DNA of 42,804 bases from the NCBI GenBank assembly GCA_020725265.1, contig DYFK01000007.1, positions 14,504-57,307 of the forward strand, given 5' to 3'. The notes under the pieces were generated by a model, which did no database searches, was not told the origin of the DNA, and worked only from the letters and a program-made list of their open reading frames with translations. The stretch is from Hydrogenophilus sp. Lineage in GTDB: Bacteria; Pseudomonadota; Gammaproteobacteria; Burkholderiales; Thiobacillaceae. Positions 6,078 to 15,190 of this stretch are shown in pieces. The position numbers were made by a program, and so were the translations under genes. Position 1 is the stretch's first letter, and each line of letters starts with the position of its first letter.

Positions 6078-8195
6078 ATGAATACCTTGCTTGCTCCCGC
6101 CATGGCCTTGCTCGGCCGTCTGCCGTATTCGCGCAAGTTTCTGCTGACCGGGGCGGTGTTGTTGCTGCCGCTGCTGTATCTGCTGTGGGCGATGCTGGCG
6201 CCGCTGGCGGCGACGGTGACGCGGGTGGAGCGCATGACCGAGGGCGCGCGGGCAATCCAGGCCATGCAGCCGCTGGTGATGGCGGTTCAGCGGCACCGGG
6301 GGCTGTCGAACGCGATGCTGTCCGGCGACGCCGGCGCGCGGCCGCGGGTGGAACAGGCCGGGCGCGACGTGGCGACGGCGTTCGAGGACGCGCGCGCGCC
6401 GCTGGCGTCGGCGGGCGACCGTTTCGGCCTGGGCGAGCGCCTGGATGGATTGCGGGGACGCTGGCGCGAGCTGGAATCGGCGTTGCCTTCGCTGACGGCG
6501 GAAGCCAGTTTCGAGGCGCATTCGGCCTTGGTGGCGGAGGTGGCGCGGACCATGGACATGGTGGCCGACCAGGCCGGCCTGGACATGAACGCGGAAGCGG
6601 CCAGCCGCCATTTGCAGGATGCGCTGACCGGTCAGATCCAGCCGTTGATCGAGGCGCTCGGCCAGGCGCGCGGGTTGACCGCCGGTGTGCTCGCGCGGCG
6701 CGCGATCAGCGATGCCGAGAAGATCGCCATCGCCCTCCTGATGGGACGGGTGCAGGTGCATGTCGAGCAGATGTCCACCGACGTGCGCAAGGCCATCGAA
6801 GCGCGCCCGGAGCTGGCCGCCGAGCTGGAGGCGCCGCTGGCGGAGTCGGTGGACAGCGTGCAGGCCTTTCAGGGCCTGACCGCGATCAACTCGGTGCGCG
6901 AGAACTTCATCCTGGACAGCCAGAGCTATTTCGCCGAGGCGACCAAGCCGCTGGACAAGGCGGTGATCCTGACCGCCGCCGCCACCGACGCGCTCAACCG
7001 GATCATGGCGGAACAGCGGACGCATGCGCTGGGCGTGCTCTGGCTGACCGGCGCCGGGGTGGCCGCGTTGCTGGCCCTGGCGCTGTACCTGGGATTGGCG
7101 ATGTGGCGCGCGATCGCCCGCGATGTCGCCATCATCGAGCGCGGCGCGTCGGCGCTGGCGGCCGGCGATCTGACCCAGGCGGTGCGGGTCGATACGCGCG
7201 ATGAAATGGGCCGCATCGGCATTGCCTTCGAGCGCGCCCGCGTCGCCATCGCCGGGCTGGTTGACAGCGCCGCCGGCGCCGCCGGCCGGGTCTCGGCCAT
7301 GGCCGGTGGCGTCGCCGACAACGCCGGTTGCTGTTCCGGCGCCGCCAACCGGCAGAGCGAGGCGGTATCGGCCTCGGCGGCGGCGGTGGAGCAGATGGCG
7401 GTGGCGTCCGCCCACATCGCCGATCAGACCCACGAGGCCGACCGGTTGGCGCGCCAGGCCGGCGAACACGCGCAAGCGGGCGAGTCGGCGGTGGCGGTGG
7501 TCAGCCGGGAGATCGACGCGGTGGCCGAAAGCGTGCGCGAGTCGGCCAGCCAGATCGAGGGCCTGAACGCCCGCGCCGTCGAGATCAGCGGCATCGTCCA
7601 GGTGATCCGCGACATCGCCGATCAGACCAATCTGCTGGCGCTCAACGCCGCCATCGAGGCGGCGCGCGCCGGCGAACAGGGGCGCGGTTTCGCGGTGGTC
7701 GCCGACGAGGTCCGCAAGCTGGCCGAGCGCACCGCCAAGGCCACCACCGAGATCGCGGACGTGATCGGCGCGGTGCGGACCGAAAGCGCCGACGCGGTGG
7801 CGCGCATGGAAGTCAGCCGCCAGCGCGCGGTCGACGGCGTCGCCTCGGTGGAACGGGCGACGAGCGTGCTCGCCGACATCCGCGCGGCGATGACCGGCGT
7901 GCTCGCGCGCGTCGCCGAAATCGCCAATGCGTCGAGCGAACAGAAGGCCGCCAGCAACGAGATCGCGGGCAACGTCGAGCACATCGCGCGGATGACCGAG
8001 AGCAACGGCGCCACCGCCGCCGAGGTCGCCAGCCAGGCCACGCGCATGGGCGAACAGGTGGCGGCGCTGATGACCGAGTTGCGCCGGTTCAACACGCGCC
8101 CGGTCGCCGTCGGCGCTTCGTCCGCCGATCCGGTGGCGCGCGTCGCCGGGGTCGCCGGGGTCGCACCGGTGGCGCCGGCGTTGGCCGCCGCCTGA
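6078..8195 (+). CDS. Methyl-accepting chemotaxis protein
   Basis: A 705-residue inner-membrane chemoreceptor. I start it at ATG 6078, where GGAG at 6068-6071 is well placed; the ATG four codons upstream would overlap that site. Transmembrane helix 1 is [19 protein letters not shown] (about 20-40). A long, mostly helical periplasmic region follows, with [15 protein letters not shown] near residue 70, a pattern like NIT-type nitrate/nitrite-sensing domains. Transmembrane helix 2 is at about 320-340. A HAMP domain follows ([19 protein letters not shown]), then the coiled-coil signalling domain with the conserved tip [20 protein letters not shown] and [18 protein letters not shown]. There is no C-terminal pentapeptide for CheR/CheB docking; the tail is Ala/Val/Pro-rich. 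It would pass signals to CheA/CheW and the flagellar motor. The ligand is unknown; the FNR-like box suggests oxygen-linked control. Confidence 0.93.
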   Translation: MNTLLAPAMALLGRLPYSRKFLLTGAVLLLPLLYLLWAMLAPLAATVTRVERMTEGARAIQAMQPLVMAVQRHRGLSNAMLSGDAGARPRVEQAGRDVATAFEDARAPLASAGDRFGLGERLDGLRGRWRELESALPSLTAEASFEAHSALVAEVARTMDMVADQAGLDMNAEAASRHLQDALTGQIQPLIEALGQARGLTAGVLARRAISDAEKIAIALLMGRVQVHVEQMSTDVRKAIEARPELAAELEAPLAESVDSVQAFQGLTAINSVRENFILDSQSYFAEATKPLDKAVILTAAATDALNRIMAEQRTHALGVLWLTGAGVAALLALALYLGLAMWRAIARDVAIIERGASALAAGDLTQAVRVDTRDEMGRIGIAFERARVAIAGLVDSAAGAAGRVSAMAGGVADNAGCCSGAANRQSEAVSASAAAVEQMAVASAHIADQTHEADRLARQAGEHAQAGESAVAVVSREIDAVAESVRESASQIEGLNARAVEISGIVQVIRDIADQTNLLALNAAIEAARAGEQGRGFAVVADEVRKLAERTAKATTEIADVIGAVRTESADAVARMEVSRQRAVDGVASVERATSVLADIRAAMTGVLARVAEIANASSEQKAASNEIAGNVEHIARMTESNGATAAEVASQATRMGEQVAALMTELRRFNTRPVAVGASSADPVARVAGVAGVAPVAPALAAA

Positions 8196-8226
8196 GCCGG
8201 GCCGCGACGAAACCGCCGCGCGCGGA

Positions 8227-8232
8227 TACAAT
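8227..8232 (+). promoter_or_regulatory. Possible -10 box for the riboswitch transcript
   Basis: TACAAT matches TATAAT at five of six positions and lies 14 bases before the first conserved riboswitch block, where a start near 8240 would be expected. The -35 region (GCGACG at 8204-8209, 17-base spacer) is a poor match. Confidence 0.45.
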
Positions 8233-8240
8233 GCCCGCCG

Positions 8241-8398
8241 TCATTGGGGAGTAGCCGGCCGGCGCGCTTGCGCCGGCGTCCGCGTCAACATGCTTGGCCA
8301 ACCGGCCATGGCGCGGACGGTTCCCGAACTTGGCAAGACCTTTGACCACGTCGCCGATCCGGCCGGGCCGGCGACGTGGTCATGGGTGCAACGCCTGG
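8241..8398 (+). promoter_or_regulatory. yybP-ykoY manganese riboswitch
   Basis: The 5' leader of the GDT1-family gene contains the conserved yybP-ykoY blocks in order. GGGGAGTAGCC is at 8246-8256. A GC-rich hairpin follows (GCCGGCGCGC/GCGCCGGC around 8256-8278). CGTCAACATGCT comes next (about 8282-8293), and then GGCAAGACCTTTGACCAC from 8333. A strong hairpin pairs GACCACGTCGCC with GGCGACGTGGTC and ends in CATGGGT. This class binds Mn2+ and switches on Mn-export or homeostasis genes, and leaders like it are known in front of TMEM165/GDT1-type and mntP genes in Proteobacteria. No T-rich terminator is visible, so control is probably at translation: the last hairpin ends just before the weak GGGAA ribosome binding site (8402-8406). 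Confidence 0.85.
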
Positions 8399-8411
8399 CC
8401 TGGGAAACCGC

Positions 8412-8987
8412 ATGGACGCCTTTCTGATCTCCACGGGCATCGTCGCCCTCGCCGAAATCGGCGACAAAACCCAGTTGCTGGCCTTCATCCTGGCCGCCAA
8501 ATTCCGCCGGCCCTGGCCGATCGTGCTCGGCATCCTGGTCGCCACCCTGGTCAATCACGCTTTCGCCGGCGCGCTCGGCGCCTGGCTGACCGCGCTGCTG
8601 GCGCCGGAAACGCTGCGCTGGCTGCTCGGCCTGTCGTTCCTGGCCATGGCCGCGTGGATGCTGGTTCCCGACCGGTTCGACGAGAACGACGCCCGGCTCG
8701 CGCGCATGGGCGTGTTCACCACCACGCTGATCGCGTTCTTCCTGGCCGAGATGGGCGACAAGACCCAGATCGCCACGGTGGCGCTGGCGGCGCGTTACGC
8801 CGATCTGGTCGCGGTGGTGGCCGGCACCACGCTGGGCATGATGATCGCCAACGTGCCGGCGGTGCTGCTTGGCGACCGCATCGCCACGCGCATGCCGGTG
8901 CGTCTGGTGCATGCCGCCGCCGCCGTGATCTTCGCCGCGCTGGGCGTGGCGACGCTGGCCGGCGCCGGCGAGGGCTTGGGGTTGTGA
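8412..8987 (+). CDS. TMEM165/GDT1 family (UPF0016) manganese exporter
   Basis: A 191-residue, six-helix membrane protein with two homologous halves. Each half carries the family's acidic cation-binding motif: AEIGDKTQ (E15, D18) and AEMGDKTQ (E113, D116), the E-x-G-D-K/R-T/S signatures of TMEM165/GDT1 proteins. The bacterial member MneA of Vibrio cholerae exports Mn2+, and the manganese riboswitch in the leader supports the same role here. The start at ATG 8412 (MDAFLISTGIVALAEIGDKT) fits the family. The upstream in-frame GTG at 8376 falls inside the riboswitch's last hairpin and is unlikely to be used. It would sit in the inner membrane. It is probably monocistronic; a lipoprotein nucleotidase follows after 121 bases. 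Confidence 0.93.
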   Translation: MDAFLISTGIVALAEIGDKTQLLAFILAAKFRRPWPIVLGILVATLVNHAFAGALGAWLTALLAPETLRWLLGLSFLAMAAWMLVPDRFDENDARLARMGVFTTTLIAFFLAEMGDKTQIATVALAARYADLVAVVAGTTLGMMIANVPAVLLGDRIATRMPVRLVHAAAAVIFAALGVATLAGAGEGLGL

Positions 8988-9108
8988 GCGTGGTCGCCGG
9001 CGCGGATGGCGCTGTCATGCCCGTGTAAAACCGGTCGCGCATAGTCGGCGCCAAGTTCGCGGCGGATCGCCGCCGCCCGGTTTTCCATTCCGACCGAAAG
9101 GCCCCAGC

Positions 9109-10944
9109 ATGACTTCCAACCTTCGCATCCTGGCGCTCGCCCTGGCCGCCGCCGGCGCGCTGACCCTGACCGGCTGCAACAGCGACGACGGCAAGCCGCT
9201 CGATCTGACCATCCTGCACATCAACGACCATCATTCCCGGCTGGATGCCGAAACCACCACGCTCAAGCTCAAGGACGCCACCGGCGTGGAGCGTTCGGTG
9301 ACCATGGATCTGGGCGGTTTCGCGCGGGTCACCGCCGCCATCGGCGAGCTCGCCGCGCAGGGCGGTCATGTGCTCAAGCTGCACGCCGGCGACGCCATCA
9401 CCGGCGATCTCTACTTCACGCAGAGCGAGGGCGAAGCCGACGCGGCGATGATGAACACGGTCTGCTTCGATGCTTTCGCGGTCGGCAACCACGAGTTCGA
9501 CAACCGGGATGCCGGTCTGGTGAAGTTCATCGAATTCCTGCACAAGAACCCGGCCACCTGCGCCACGCCGATCCTGTCCGCCAACGTCAAGCCGGCCGGC
9601 GCCGCGTTGACCCAGCGGATCAAGCCGTACACCGTGGTCAAGCGCGATGGCCAGTCGATCGGCATCGTCGGCCTGACCATCGCCAACAAGACCAAGAACG
9701 CTTCGCGGCCGGACGACGCCACCGTCTTCCTCGACGAGGTGACCAGCGCCCAGCAGGCGATCGACGCGCTCAAGGCCAAGGAGATCGACAAGATCATCCT
9801 GCTCACCCACCAGGGTTACGGCGCCGACGTGGCGATGGCGGCCAAGCTGTCCGGCGTCGACGTCATCGTCGGCGGTGATTCCCACACCTTGCTCGGCCCG
9901 GATGCCCTGAAGGCGCTTGGCCTGAGCCCGGCCGGCGCCTACCCGACCCAGGTGGTGAACAAGGACGGCAAGCCGGTGTGCGTGGCCCAGGCCTGGCAAT
10001 ACAGCCATGCGGTCGGCGAGCTGAAGGTGAGCTTCGACAAGCAGGGTGACGTCAAGAGCTGCGGTGGCAAGCCGCATGTGCTGGTCGGCGACAACTTCAA
10101 GGTCGGCAACGTCGTCGCCGGCGATGCCGACGCCGCCGCCTACCGCGCCGGTCTGGCCGCTTCCGGCGCGGTGCGCGTGACCACGCCGTCGGCGACCGCC
10201 GCCGCCGTGCTGGCGCCGTTCAAGGATGCCAAGACCGCGTTCGGCCAGCAGCCGGCCGGCGCCACCAACGACAACCTCTGCCTGCGCCGGGTGCCGGGCG
10301 CCAAGCGCGACACCACGCGTTCGTCGCTGGGTGATGCCTGCAACCAGAATGCCCACGTCATCGCCCATGGCGGCGACATCCAGCAACTGGTCGCCGAGGC
10401 CTATCTGGAACAGGGCAAGCGATTCGGCGGCGCCGACATCGCGTTGCAGAACGCCGGTGGCGTGCGTGTCGACATCCCGGCCGGCAACGTCACGGTCGGC
10501 AAGGTTTATGAGCTGTTGCCGTTCAAGAACCTGCTGGTGCGCCTGACCATGACCGGCACCGAGGTCAAGGCGGCGGTCGAGGATGGCGTCGATTCCGTGC
10601 TCGCCGGCACCGGCACCGGTGCTTATCCGTACGCCGCCGGCCTGCGTTACGACGTCGACATGAACCAGGCCAAGGGCGCCCGCGTCAGCGCGCTGGAATT
10701 CCGCAAGGCCGACGGCACCTGGGAAACCTTCGACCTGAACCGCCAGTACCGGGTCATCGCCAACGACTTCATGGCCGGCGGCGGCGACAACTACCTGGCG
10801 CTGAAGGCGGTCACCGGCGCCAACCGGGAAGACACCTTCCTCGATTACGCCGATGCCTTCCTGCAATACGTGAAGGAACGCTCGCCGCTGAGCCGGCCGG
10901 CGACCGAGCTGTACAGCACCAGGAACTACGTGGAAACGCCCTGA
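9109..10944 (+). CDS. Lipoprotein 5'-nucleotidase / bifunctional metallophosphatase
   Basis: A 611-residue UshA-like enzyme. The N-terminus (MTSNLRILALALAAAGALTL) is a signal peptide ending in the lipobox LTGC, with the cysteine at about residue 24, so it is probably a lipoprotein facing the periplasm. The metallophosphatase domain shows HINDHHSR, LHAGDAITGD, GNHEFD, LTHQGYGAD and GGDSHT, the metal and phosphate ligands of the family in the right order. The C-terminal 5'-nucleotidase domain has LQNAGGVR and ANDFMAGGGDNYLAL, the region that stacks the substrate base. It would hydrolyse nucleotides or related phosphate esters such as NAD or UDP-sugars for salvage; which substrate is preferred is unclear. 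Ribosome binding site GAAAGG lies about ten bases before ATG 9109. A strong terminator follows at 11007-11039. Confidence 0.92.
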   Translation: MTSNLRILALALAAAGALTLTGCNSDDGKPLDLTILHINDHHSRLDAETTTLKLKDATGVERSVTMDLGGFARVTAAIGELAAQGGHVLKLHAGDAITGDLYFTQSEGEADAAMMNTVCFDAFAVGNHEFDNRDAGLVKFIEFLHKNPATCATPILSANVKPAGAALTQRIKPYTVVKRDGQSIGIVGLTIANKTKNASRPDDATVFLDEVTSAQQAIDALKAKEIDKIILLTHQGYGADVAMAAKLSGVDVIVGGDSHTLLGPDALKALGLSPAGAYPTQVVNKDGKPVCVAQAWQYSHAVGELKVSFDKQGDVKSCGGKPHVLVGDNFKVGNVVAGDADAAAYRAGLAASGAVRVTTPSATAAAVLAPFKDAKTAFGQQPAGATNDNLCLRRVPGAKRDTTRSSLGDACNQNAHVIAHGGDIQQLVAEAYLEQGKRFGGADIALQNAGGVRVDIPAGNVTVGKVYELLPFKNLLVRLTMTGTEVKAAVEDGVDSVLAGTGTGAYPYAAGLRYDVDMNQAKGARVSALEFRKADGTWETFDLNRQYRVIANDFMAGGGDNYLALKAVTGANREDTFLDYADAFLQYVKERSPLSRPATELYSTRNYVETP

Positions 10945-11006
10945 GCGGACGCGGCCCACGGGCCGCGTCGGAATCCGGCAAGAACGGCATTCCGGAAGAA
11001 CGCGCC

Positions 11007-11039
11007 GACCAGCCCCTCGAACAGGGGCTGGTTTTTTTT
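11007..11039 (+). terminator. Rho-independent terminator after the 5'-nucleotidase gene
   Basis: CCAGCCCCT (11009-11017) and AGGGGCTGG (11023-11031) form a perfect nine-base stem with a CGAAC loop, followed by eight T. A second GC-only hairpin lies nearer the stop (GACGCGGCCC/GGGCCGCGTC, 10948-10969), and another at 11058-11078 (CCCCCCGG/CCGGGGGG); neither has a T tract. Confidence 0.9.
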
Positions 11040-11204
11040 CGGGCGCTGAAAAGGAAACCCCCCGGACGAGCCGGGGGGCGGTGCCCGCCGCCGAGGCAGC
11101 GAGCGGGGGGAGGACGGTTACAGGCGCGGTCCGGAACGGATGGTGTCGCGCTTGGGTTGGGGTATCCTAATCACGCCGACTTACGCCTTCCTTACATCGA
11201 CAAC

Positions 11205-11867
11205 GTGCGCGTACTCATCGTCGAGGACGATCCCATCCTGCAGGACAGTCTGATCCGCGCCATGCGCGCGGCCGGCTACGCGGTCGACCATGCCGGCGCC
11301 GGTGATCTGGCGCTCGGCCTGTTGCGCGGCGGCGGTTTCGATCTGGTCATCCTGGATCTGGGCCTGCCGCGCATGGATGGCTTGCAGGTATTGCGTCAGG
11401 CGCGCGCCGACGGCTGCCGGGCGCCGGTCATCATCCTGACCGCGCGCGATGGCGTCGAGGATCGGGTCAAGGGCCTGGACCTGGGCGCCGACGATTACCT
11501 GACCAAACCGTTCTCGCTGGCCGAGCTGGAAGCCCGCGCCCGCGCGCTGCTGCGGCGCGGCCAGGGCGGCGCGCCGACGGTCAGTTGCGGCACCCTGGTC
11601 TACGACACCGTCGGCCGCCGCGCCAGCGTCGGCGACGAGCCGCTGGAGCTGTCGCAACGCGAACTGTCGGTGCTGGAGTCGCTGCTGTTCCGGCTCGGCA
11701 AGGTGGTCAGCAAGGACCAGATGATCGAAAGCCTGTGCGGCTACGGCGAGGAAGTCAGCGCCAACGCCATCGAGGTCTACGTGCATCGGCTGCGCAAGAA
11801 ACTGGAACCGGCCGGCGTCAGCATCCGCACGTTGCGCGGCCTGGGGTATCTGATGGACAGGATGTGA
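11205..11867 (+). CDS. OmpR/PhoB-type response regulator (QseB/TctD-like)
   Basis: 220 residues starting from GTG 11205 (MRVLIVEDDPILQDSL), the family's normal beginning; the upstream in-frame ATG would add a non-conserved leader. The receiver domain (1-115) has the acidic pair D8/D9, phospho-acceptor D51 in VILDLGLPRMDG, T80 in IILTARDG and K102 in LTKPF. The C-terminal winged helix (about 125-220) contains LSQRELSVLESLL and the recognition-helix region NAIEVYVHRLRKKLE followed by IRTLRGLGYLM, as in OmpR-family DNA binders closest to QseB/PmrA/TctD. A TATCCT at 11163-11168 might be the -10 box. No histidine kinase gene is adjacent; moaE follows after 13 bases and may be co-transcribed. It is therefore an orphan regulator within this window. 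Confidence 0.93.
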   Translation: MRVLIVEDDPILQDSLIRAMRAAGYAVDHAGAGDLALGLLRGGGFDLVILDLGLPRMDGLQVLRQARADGCRAPVIILTARDGVEDRVKGLDLGADDYLTKPFSLAELEARARALLRRGQGGAPTVSCGTLVYDTVGRRASVGDEPLELSQRELSVLESLLFRLGKVVSKDQMIESLCGYGEEVSANAIEVYVHRLRKKLEPAGVSIRTLRGLGYLMDRM

Positions 11868-11880
11868 GGGAAGCCAAGCC

Positions 11881-12333
11881 ATGAAGATCGCGGTACAGGA
11901 AGCCGAATTCGACCTCGCCGCCGAAGTCGCCGCGCTTTATCGCGCCAATCCGAGGGTCGGCGCGGTCGCCAGTTTTCTCGGCCTGGTGCGCGACATCAAC
12001 GACGGCGAGGGCGTCAGCGCGATGACCCTGGAGCACTACCCGGGCATGACCGAGAAGGCGCTCGCCGACATCGTCGAACAGGCGCGCGCGCGCTGGGAAG
12101 TGCTGGATGCCTGCGTGATCCACCGGGTCGGCCCGCTCCGGCCGACCGATCCCATCGTCCTGGTGGCGGTCGCTTCCGGCCATCGCGGCGATGCCTTTGC
12201 CGCCTGCGAGTTCATCATGGATTTCCTGAAGACGCGGGCGCCGTTCTGGAAGAAGGAAACCACGCCGAGCGGCGAGAAATGGGTGGACGCGCGCGAGAGC
12301 GACGACGCGGCGGCGGCGCGCTGGTCGGCCTGA
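11881..12333 (+). CDS. moaE: Molybdopterin synthase catalytic subunit MoaE
   Basis: 150 residues, the normal length. MoaE works with thiocarboxylated MoaD in the cytoplasm to insert sulfur into cyclic pyranopterin monophosphate, giving molybdopterin. Landmarks are GAVASFLGLVRD near residue 27, MTLEHYPGM, HRVGPLRPTD, VASGHRGDAFAACEFIMD, and the active-site segment LKTRAPFWKKE with K117 and K124 at the positions of the catalytic lysines. Ribosome binding site GAGGGAAG lies just before ATG 11881. It is unusual that moaD and the other moa genes are absent nearby and that a response regulator gene precedes it by 13 bases. It converges with the EAL gene, whose stop is only 13 bases away. Confidence 0.95.
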   Translation: MKIAVQEAEFDLAAEVAALYRANPRVGAVASFLGLVRDINDGEGVSAMTLEHYPGMTEKALADIVEQARARWEVLDACVIHRVGPLRPTDPIVLVAVASGHRGDAFAACEFIMDFLKTRAPFWKKETTPSGEKWVDARESDDAAAARWSA

Positions 12334-12346
12334 CCGGCGCGGGCGC

Positions 12347-14764
12347 TCAGAACAGGCCGGCCTGGGCGCGCGCCTGCTCGGCCAGATAGCACTCGACGCG
12401 GGTCGCGGCGGCCGCGAAATCCCCGGCCGGCACCGGCCGCGAGAACAGGAATCCCTGGACGTAGCGGCAGCCAAGATCGCGCAGCGCGTTCAGTTGCGCG
12501 CTCGATTCGACGCCTTCGGCGACGACGTCGAGGCCGAGGCTGTCGCCCATGGCGATGATCGCGGCGGCCAGCGTGTGACCGTGGCCGTCGGCGCGCAGAT
12601 CGCGGACGAAGGATTTGTCGACCTTGAGCGTGTCGACCGGGAACAGGCGCAGGTAGGACAGCGAGGAATAGCCGGTGCCGAAATCGTCCAGATAGACGCG
12701 GAAGCCCATGTCATGCACCGTGCGCAGCCAGCGCAGCGATTTCTCGACATCGCGCAGCATCACGCCTTCGGTGATCTCCAGCGCCAGCCGGCCGGGCGGC
12801 ACGCCGTGCCGGTGGCAGGCCGCCAGCAACTGTTCGGGCGTCAGGCCATCCGGAATCTGGCAGCCGGAAACGTTGAGCGAAAGCGAATGGCTCAGACCCG
12901 CCCGGTTCCACGCCGACAGTTGCTGGCAGGCGGCATCGAGCGCGAGCAGGCCGATGTCGACGATCAGCCCGGTTTTTTCCGCGAGCGGGATGAATTCGTC
13001 GGGCGGCACCAGGCCGCGCTCCGGATGGCACCAGCGAATCAGCGCTTCGGCGCCGGCCAGGCGGTTGTCGCGCAGATCGATGATCGGTTGGTAGAACAGT
13101 TCGAAGCGGCGTTCCCGGATGGCGTCGCGCAGATCGCGTTCCAGCCGGCGGCGGCGTTCGGCGGCCTCGGCCAGATGCGTGTCGAAGCGGGCGCAGGCAT
13201 CGCCGCCGGTCGCCTTGGCGCTGTCCATGGCCAGTTCGGCCTGGCGCAGCAGGGTGGGAAGATCGCCGCCGTCGCGCGGGTACAGGGTGATGCCGATGCT
13301 GGCGCGTAGATGGAGCGGCGCGCCATCGATGAAATAGGGGTGCCGCAGTTCGGTCAGGATGCGCGTGGCGATACTCTCGGCGGCGCCGGCGTCGGCGACG
13401 CGGTCGAGGATGACGCCGAAACGGTCGGCCGACAGCCGGGCCACGGTGTCGTCGCGCTTGACGCAGTTGCTCAGGCGGGCGGTGGTCGCTTTCAGGACTT
13501 CGTCGCCGGCGGGCAGGCCCATGCCTTCGTTGACGCGCTTGAACTGGTCGAGGTCGACCAGCAGCAGCGCGAACGCGCCCGCGCCGGCATGCATGAGCAC
13601 GCGCATGCGCTCTTCCAGGCCGGCGCGGTTGGCCAGGCCGGTGAGCGTGTCGGTGACCATCTGCCGGCGGGCCCGAGCCTCGGCTTCCTTGAGATGGCTG
13701 ACGTCGTGCACCACGCCTTGCAACAGTTTGTCGCCGACCGGGTTGATCGCCACGTTCAGCCAGCGCTCGGCGCCACCGGCAAGGCGCACCGCGAAATCCC
13801 GCGCGAGCGGGGCGCCGGCTTCGGCGACGCTGGCGGGGAAACCGGCCGCCCGGGCCGGATGGAGCCAGGGCAGCGCTTCCAGGCGCGCGTCGCGCAGCGT
13901 TTCCTCGGCGTGCTCCGGCGCCAGGCCGAACAGGCGCGGGAACGCGCGATTCCAGGACAGCAGCGCGCCCTGGTCATCGATCAGGAAGATGCCGGATTCG
14001 GCGTTGTCGAACAGCGCGTGGTATTTGCGTTCGTCGATCTCGCGCTGGATGCGCAGTTCGCGCTCGGCCGCCAGCGCGGTCACCAGCCGGTCCGCGAGTT
14101 CGTTGATGTCGCCGGCGAGCTGGCCGATTTCGGTATCCGCGTGCCGGCCGGGGATCGGCAGGCGATCGCCGGCGGCCGGGTCCATCCTGTGCAGGCGGTC
14201 CGACATCGCCTTGATCGGTCGCACCACGAACAGCAGCATCACCACCGCCACCGCGAAGGCGACCATGGCCAGTTGCCAGCTCAACTGGAGGACGGCGAAG
14301 CGGATTTCCTCGACGACGCGCGTCTGGAGCACCCAGGGATCGGGGATCAGCACGATGTCGCCGACCACCTTGCCGGCATCGAACGGCGACCGGATATCGC
14401 GCCGGATGGCGGTCGCGTCGGCGGCCACCGGGGCGCCGGCGCGCGCGGCCCGGGCCAGCACGCCCCGGTCGGCGGAGATCGCCACGGCGAGGACGTCGGA
14501 GCTGTTCAGCAGGCCCTGGGCGAGTTCGCCGGCCAGCGTGGCGTCCTTGGCGAAGCAGGCGACCTGCACGGTGCTTTCGACGGTGTCCAACAGTTCGTTC
14601 AGACGGGTCTGCGCGGCCGCGTGGGCGCGCTGCTGGGTGGCGTGGGCCACGTACAGCACCGCCGCCAGACCGGCCAGCATCCAGGCGAGCAGGATGACCA
14701 CGGTGGAGCGTGGCAGCAGGCCGCGTGGGTGCAACAGGTCGCCAACCCGGCCGGCGGCATTCAT
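12347..14764 (-). CDS. Membrane HAMP-PAS-GGDEF-EAL cyclic-di-GMP phosphodiesterase
   Basis: An 805-residue inner-membrane protein. Transmembrane helix 1 is at about 20-40 (VVILLAWMLAGLAAVLYVA). An extracytoplasmic domain runs to about 160, and helix 2 is AMVAFAVAVVMLLFVV, followed by HAMP (to about 235) and PAS (about 245-360, FDNAESGIFLIDDQGALLSW). The GGDEF domain (about 370-530) has SADRF in place of GGDEF and KRDD at the I-site, so it should not make c-di-GMP. The EAL domain (about 545-790) keeps AEALIRW, LEITEG, LDDFGTGYSS, KVDKSFV and VVAEGVES, so it should be an active phosphodiesterase. The start codon overlaps the stop of the upstream PstS-like gene by four bases (ATGA), so the two are translationally coupled. 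The sensory input is probably related to what the PstS-like protein binds. Confidence 0.93.
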   Translation of the reverse strand: MNAAGRVGDLLHPRGLLPRSTVVILLAWMLAGLAAVLYVAHATQQRAHAAAQTRLNELLDTVESTVQVACFAKDATLAGELAQGLLNSSDVLAVAISADRGVLARAARAGAPVAADATAIRRDIRSPFDAGKVVGDIVLIPDPWVLQTRVVEEIRFAVLQLSWQLAMVAFAVAVVMLLFVVRPIKAMSDRLHRMDPAAGDRLPIPGRHADTEIGQLAGDINELADRLVTALAAERELRIQREIDERKYHALFDNAESGIFLIDDQGALLSWNRAFPRLFGLAPEHAEETLRDARLEALPWLHPARAAGFPASVAEAGAPLARDFAVRLAGGAERWLNVAINPVGDKLLQGVVHDVSHLKEAEARARRQMVTDTLTGLANRAGLEERMRVLMHAGAGAFALLLVDLDQFKRVNEGMGLPAGDEVLKATTARLSNCVKRDDTVARLSADRFGVILDRVADAGAAESIATRILTELRHPYFIDGAPLHLRASIGITLYPRDGGDLPTLLRQAELAMDSAKATGGDACARFDTHLAEAAERRRRLERDLRDAIRERRFELFYQPIIDLRDNRLAGAEALIRWCHPERGLVPPDEFIPLAEKTGLIVDIGLLALDAACQQLSAWNRAGLSHSLSLNVSGCQIPDGLTPEQLLAACHRHGVPPGRLALEITEGVMLRDVEKSLRWLRTVHDMGFRVYLDDFGTGYSSLSYLRLFPVDTLKVDKSFVRDLRADGHGHTLAAAIIAMGDSLGLDVVAEGVESSAQLNALRDLGCRYVQGFLFSRPVPAGDFAAAATRVECYLAEQARAQAGLF

Positions 14765-15186
14765 CGCGGCAGTTCCAGAACGATCCGGAAACGGGCGTCG
14801 ACCTGATCGCGGGCCAGATAGCCGATCCCGCCCGGGGTGGCGAGGATGAATGTCGCGACTTCCTCGGCGCTGGCGACCCGCGCCGGCGGCGGGGTCTTGC
14901 CGGAAAACACCAGGCGCGCCCAGTAAGCGTTGATTTCGTTCAGATCCTTGTTGACCAGCTTGCGGTAGAACGCCGCCTTGGTCGGGCTGAATTCGGGCTG
15001 GTCGACCGGGCGCGCGGTCGAACCATCGGGAAAGCGACGGTAGCGGCCCAGGAAGATGTTGACGACATCCTCGCGGTCGAGACGCTGGACATCGCCACGG
15101 GCGCTGACCACCACCACCGGATCGGCGACGGCCGGCGCGGTCGCGAACACCAGGAGACCGAGGAGGAGCGGGAGCGGCGCGCGCAT
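14761..15186 (-). CDS. Small PstS-like periplasmic substrate-binding protein
   Basis: 141 residues from ATG 15186; the longer in-frame start would put a non-signal stretch before the clear signal peptide MRAPLPLLLGLLVFATAPAVA. The mature part (DPVVVVSARGDVQRLDREDV ... NIFLGRYRRFPDGS) ends with ASAEEVATFILATPGGIGYL. The F-LG-x-x-R-x-x-PDG and P-GGIGYL elements are typical of short, single-lobe relatives of phosphate-binding PstS that occur outside ABC transporter operons. It lies between a porin-like gene (four bases upstream of its start) and the membrane EAL protein (four-base overlap). A periplasmic ligand-binding subunit that informs the EAL sensor is therefore a reasonable inference. The ligand is not known to be phosphate. 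Confidence 0.85.
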   Translation of the reverse strand: MRAPLPLLLGLLVFATAPAVADPVVVVSARGDVQRLDREDVVNIFLGRYRRFPDGSTARPVDQPEFSPTKAAFYRKLVNKDLNEINAYWARLVFSGKTPPPARVASAEEVATFILATPGGIGYLARDQVDARFRIVLELPR

Positions 15187-15190
15187 GGCG

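Noticed and set aside
8716-10959. Minus-strand open frame of 747 codons opposite the GDT1 and 5'-nucleotidase genes
   Set aside because: Both plus-strand genes have intact family motifs; the antisense product is Arg/Gly-rich with no recognisable domain.
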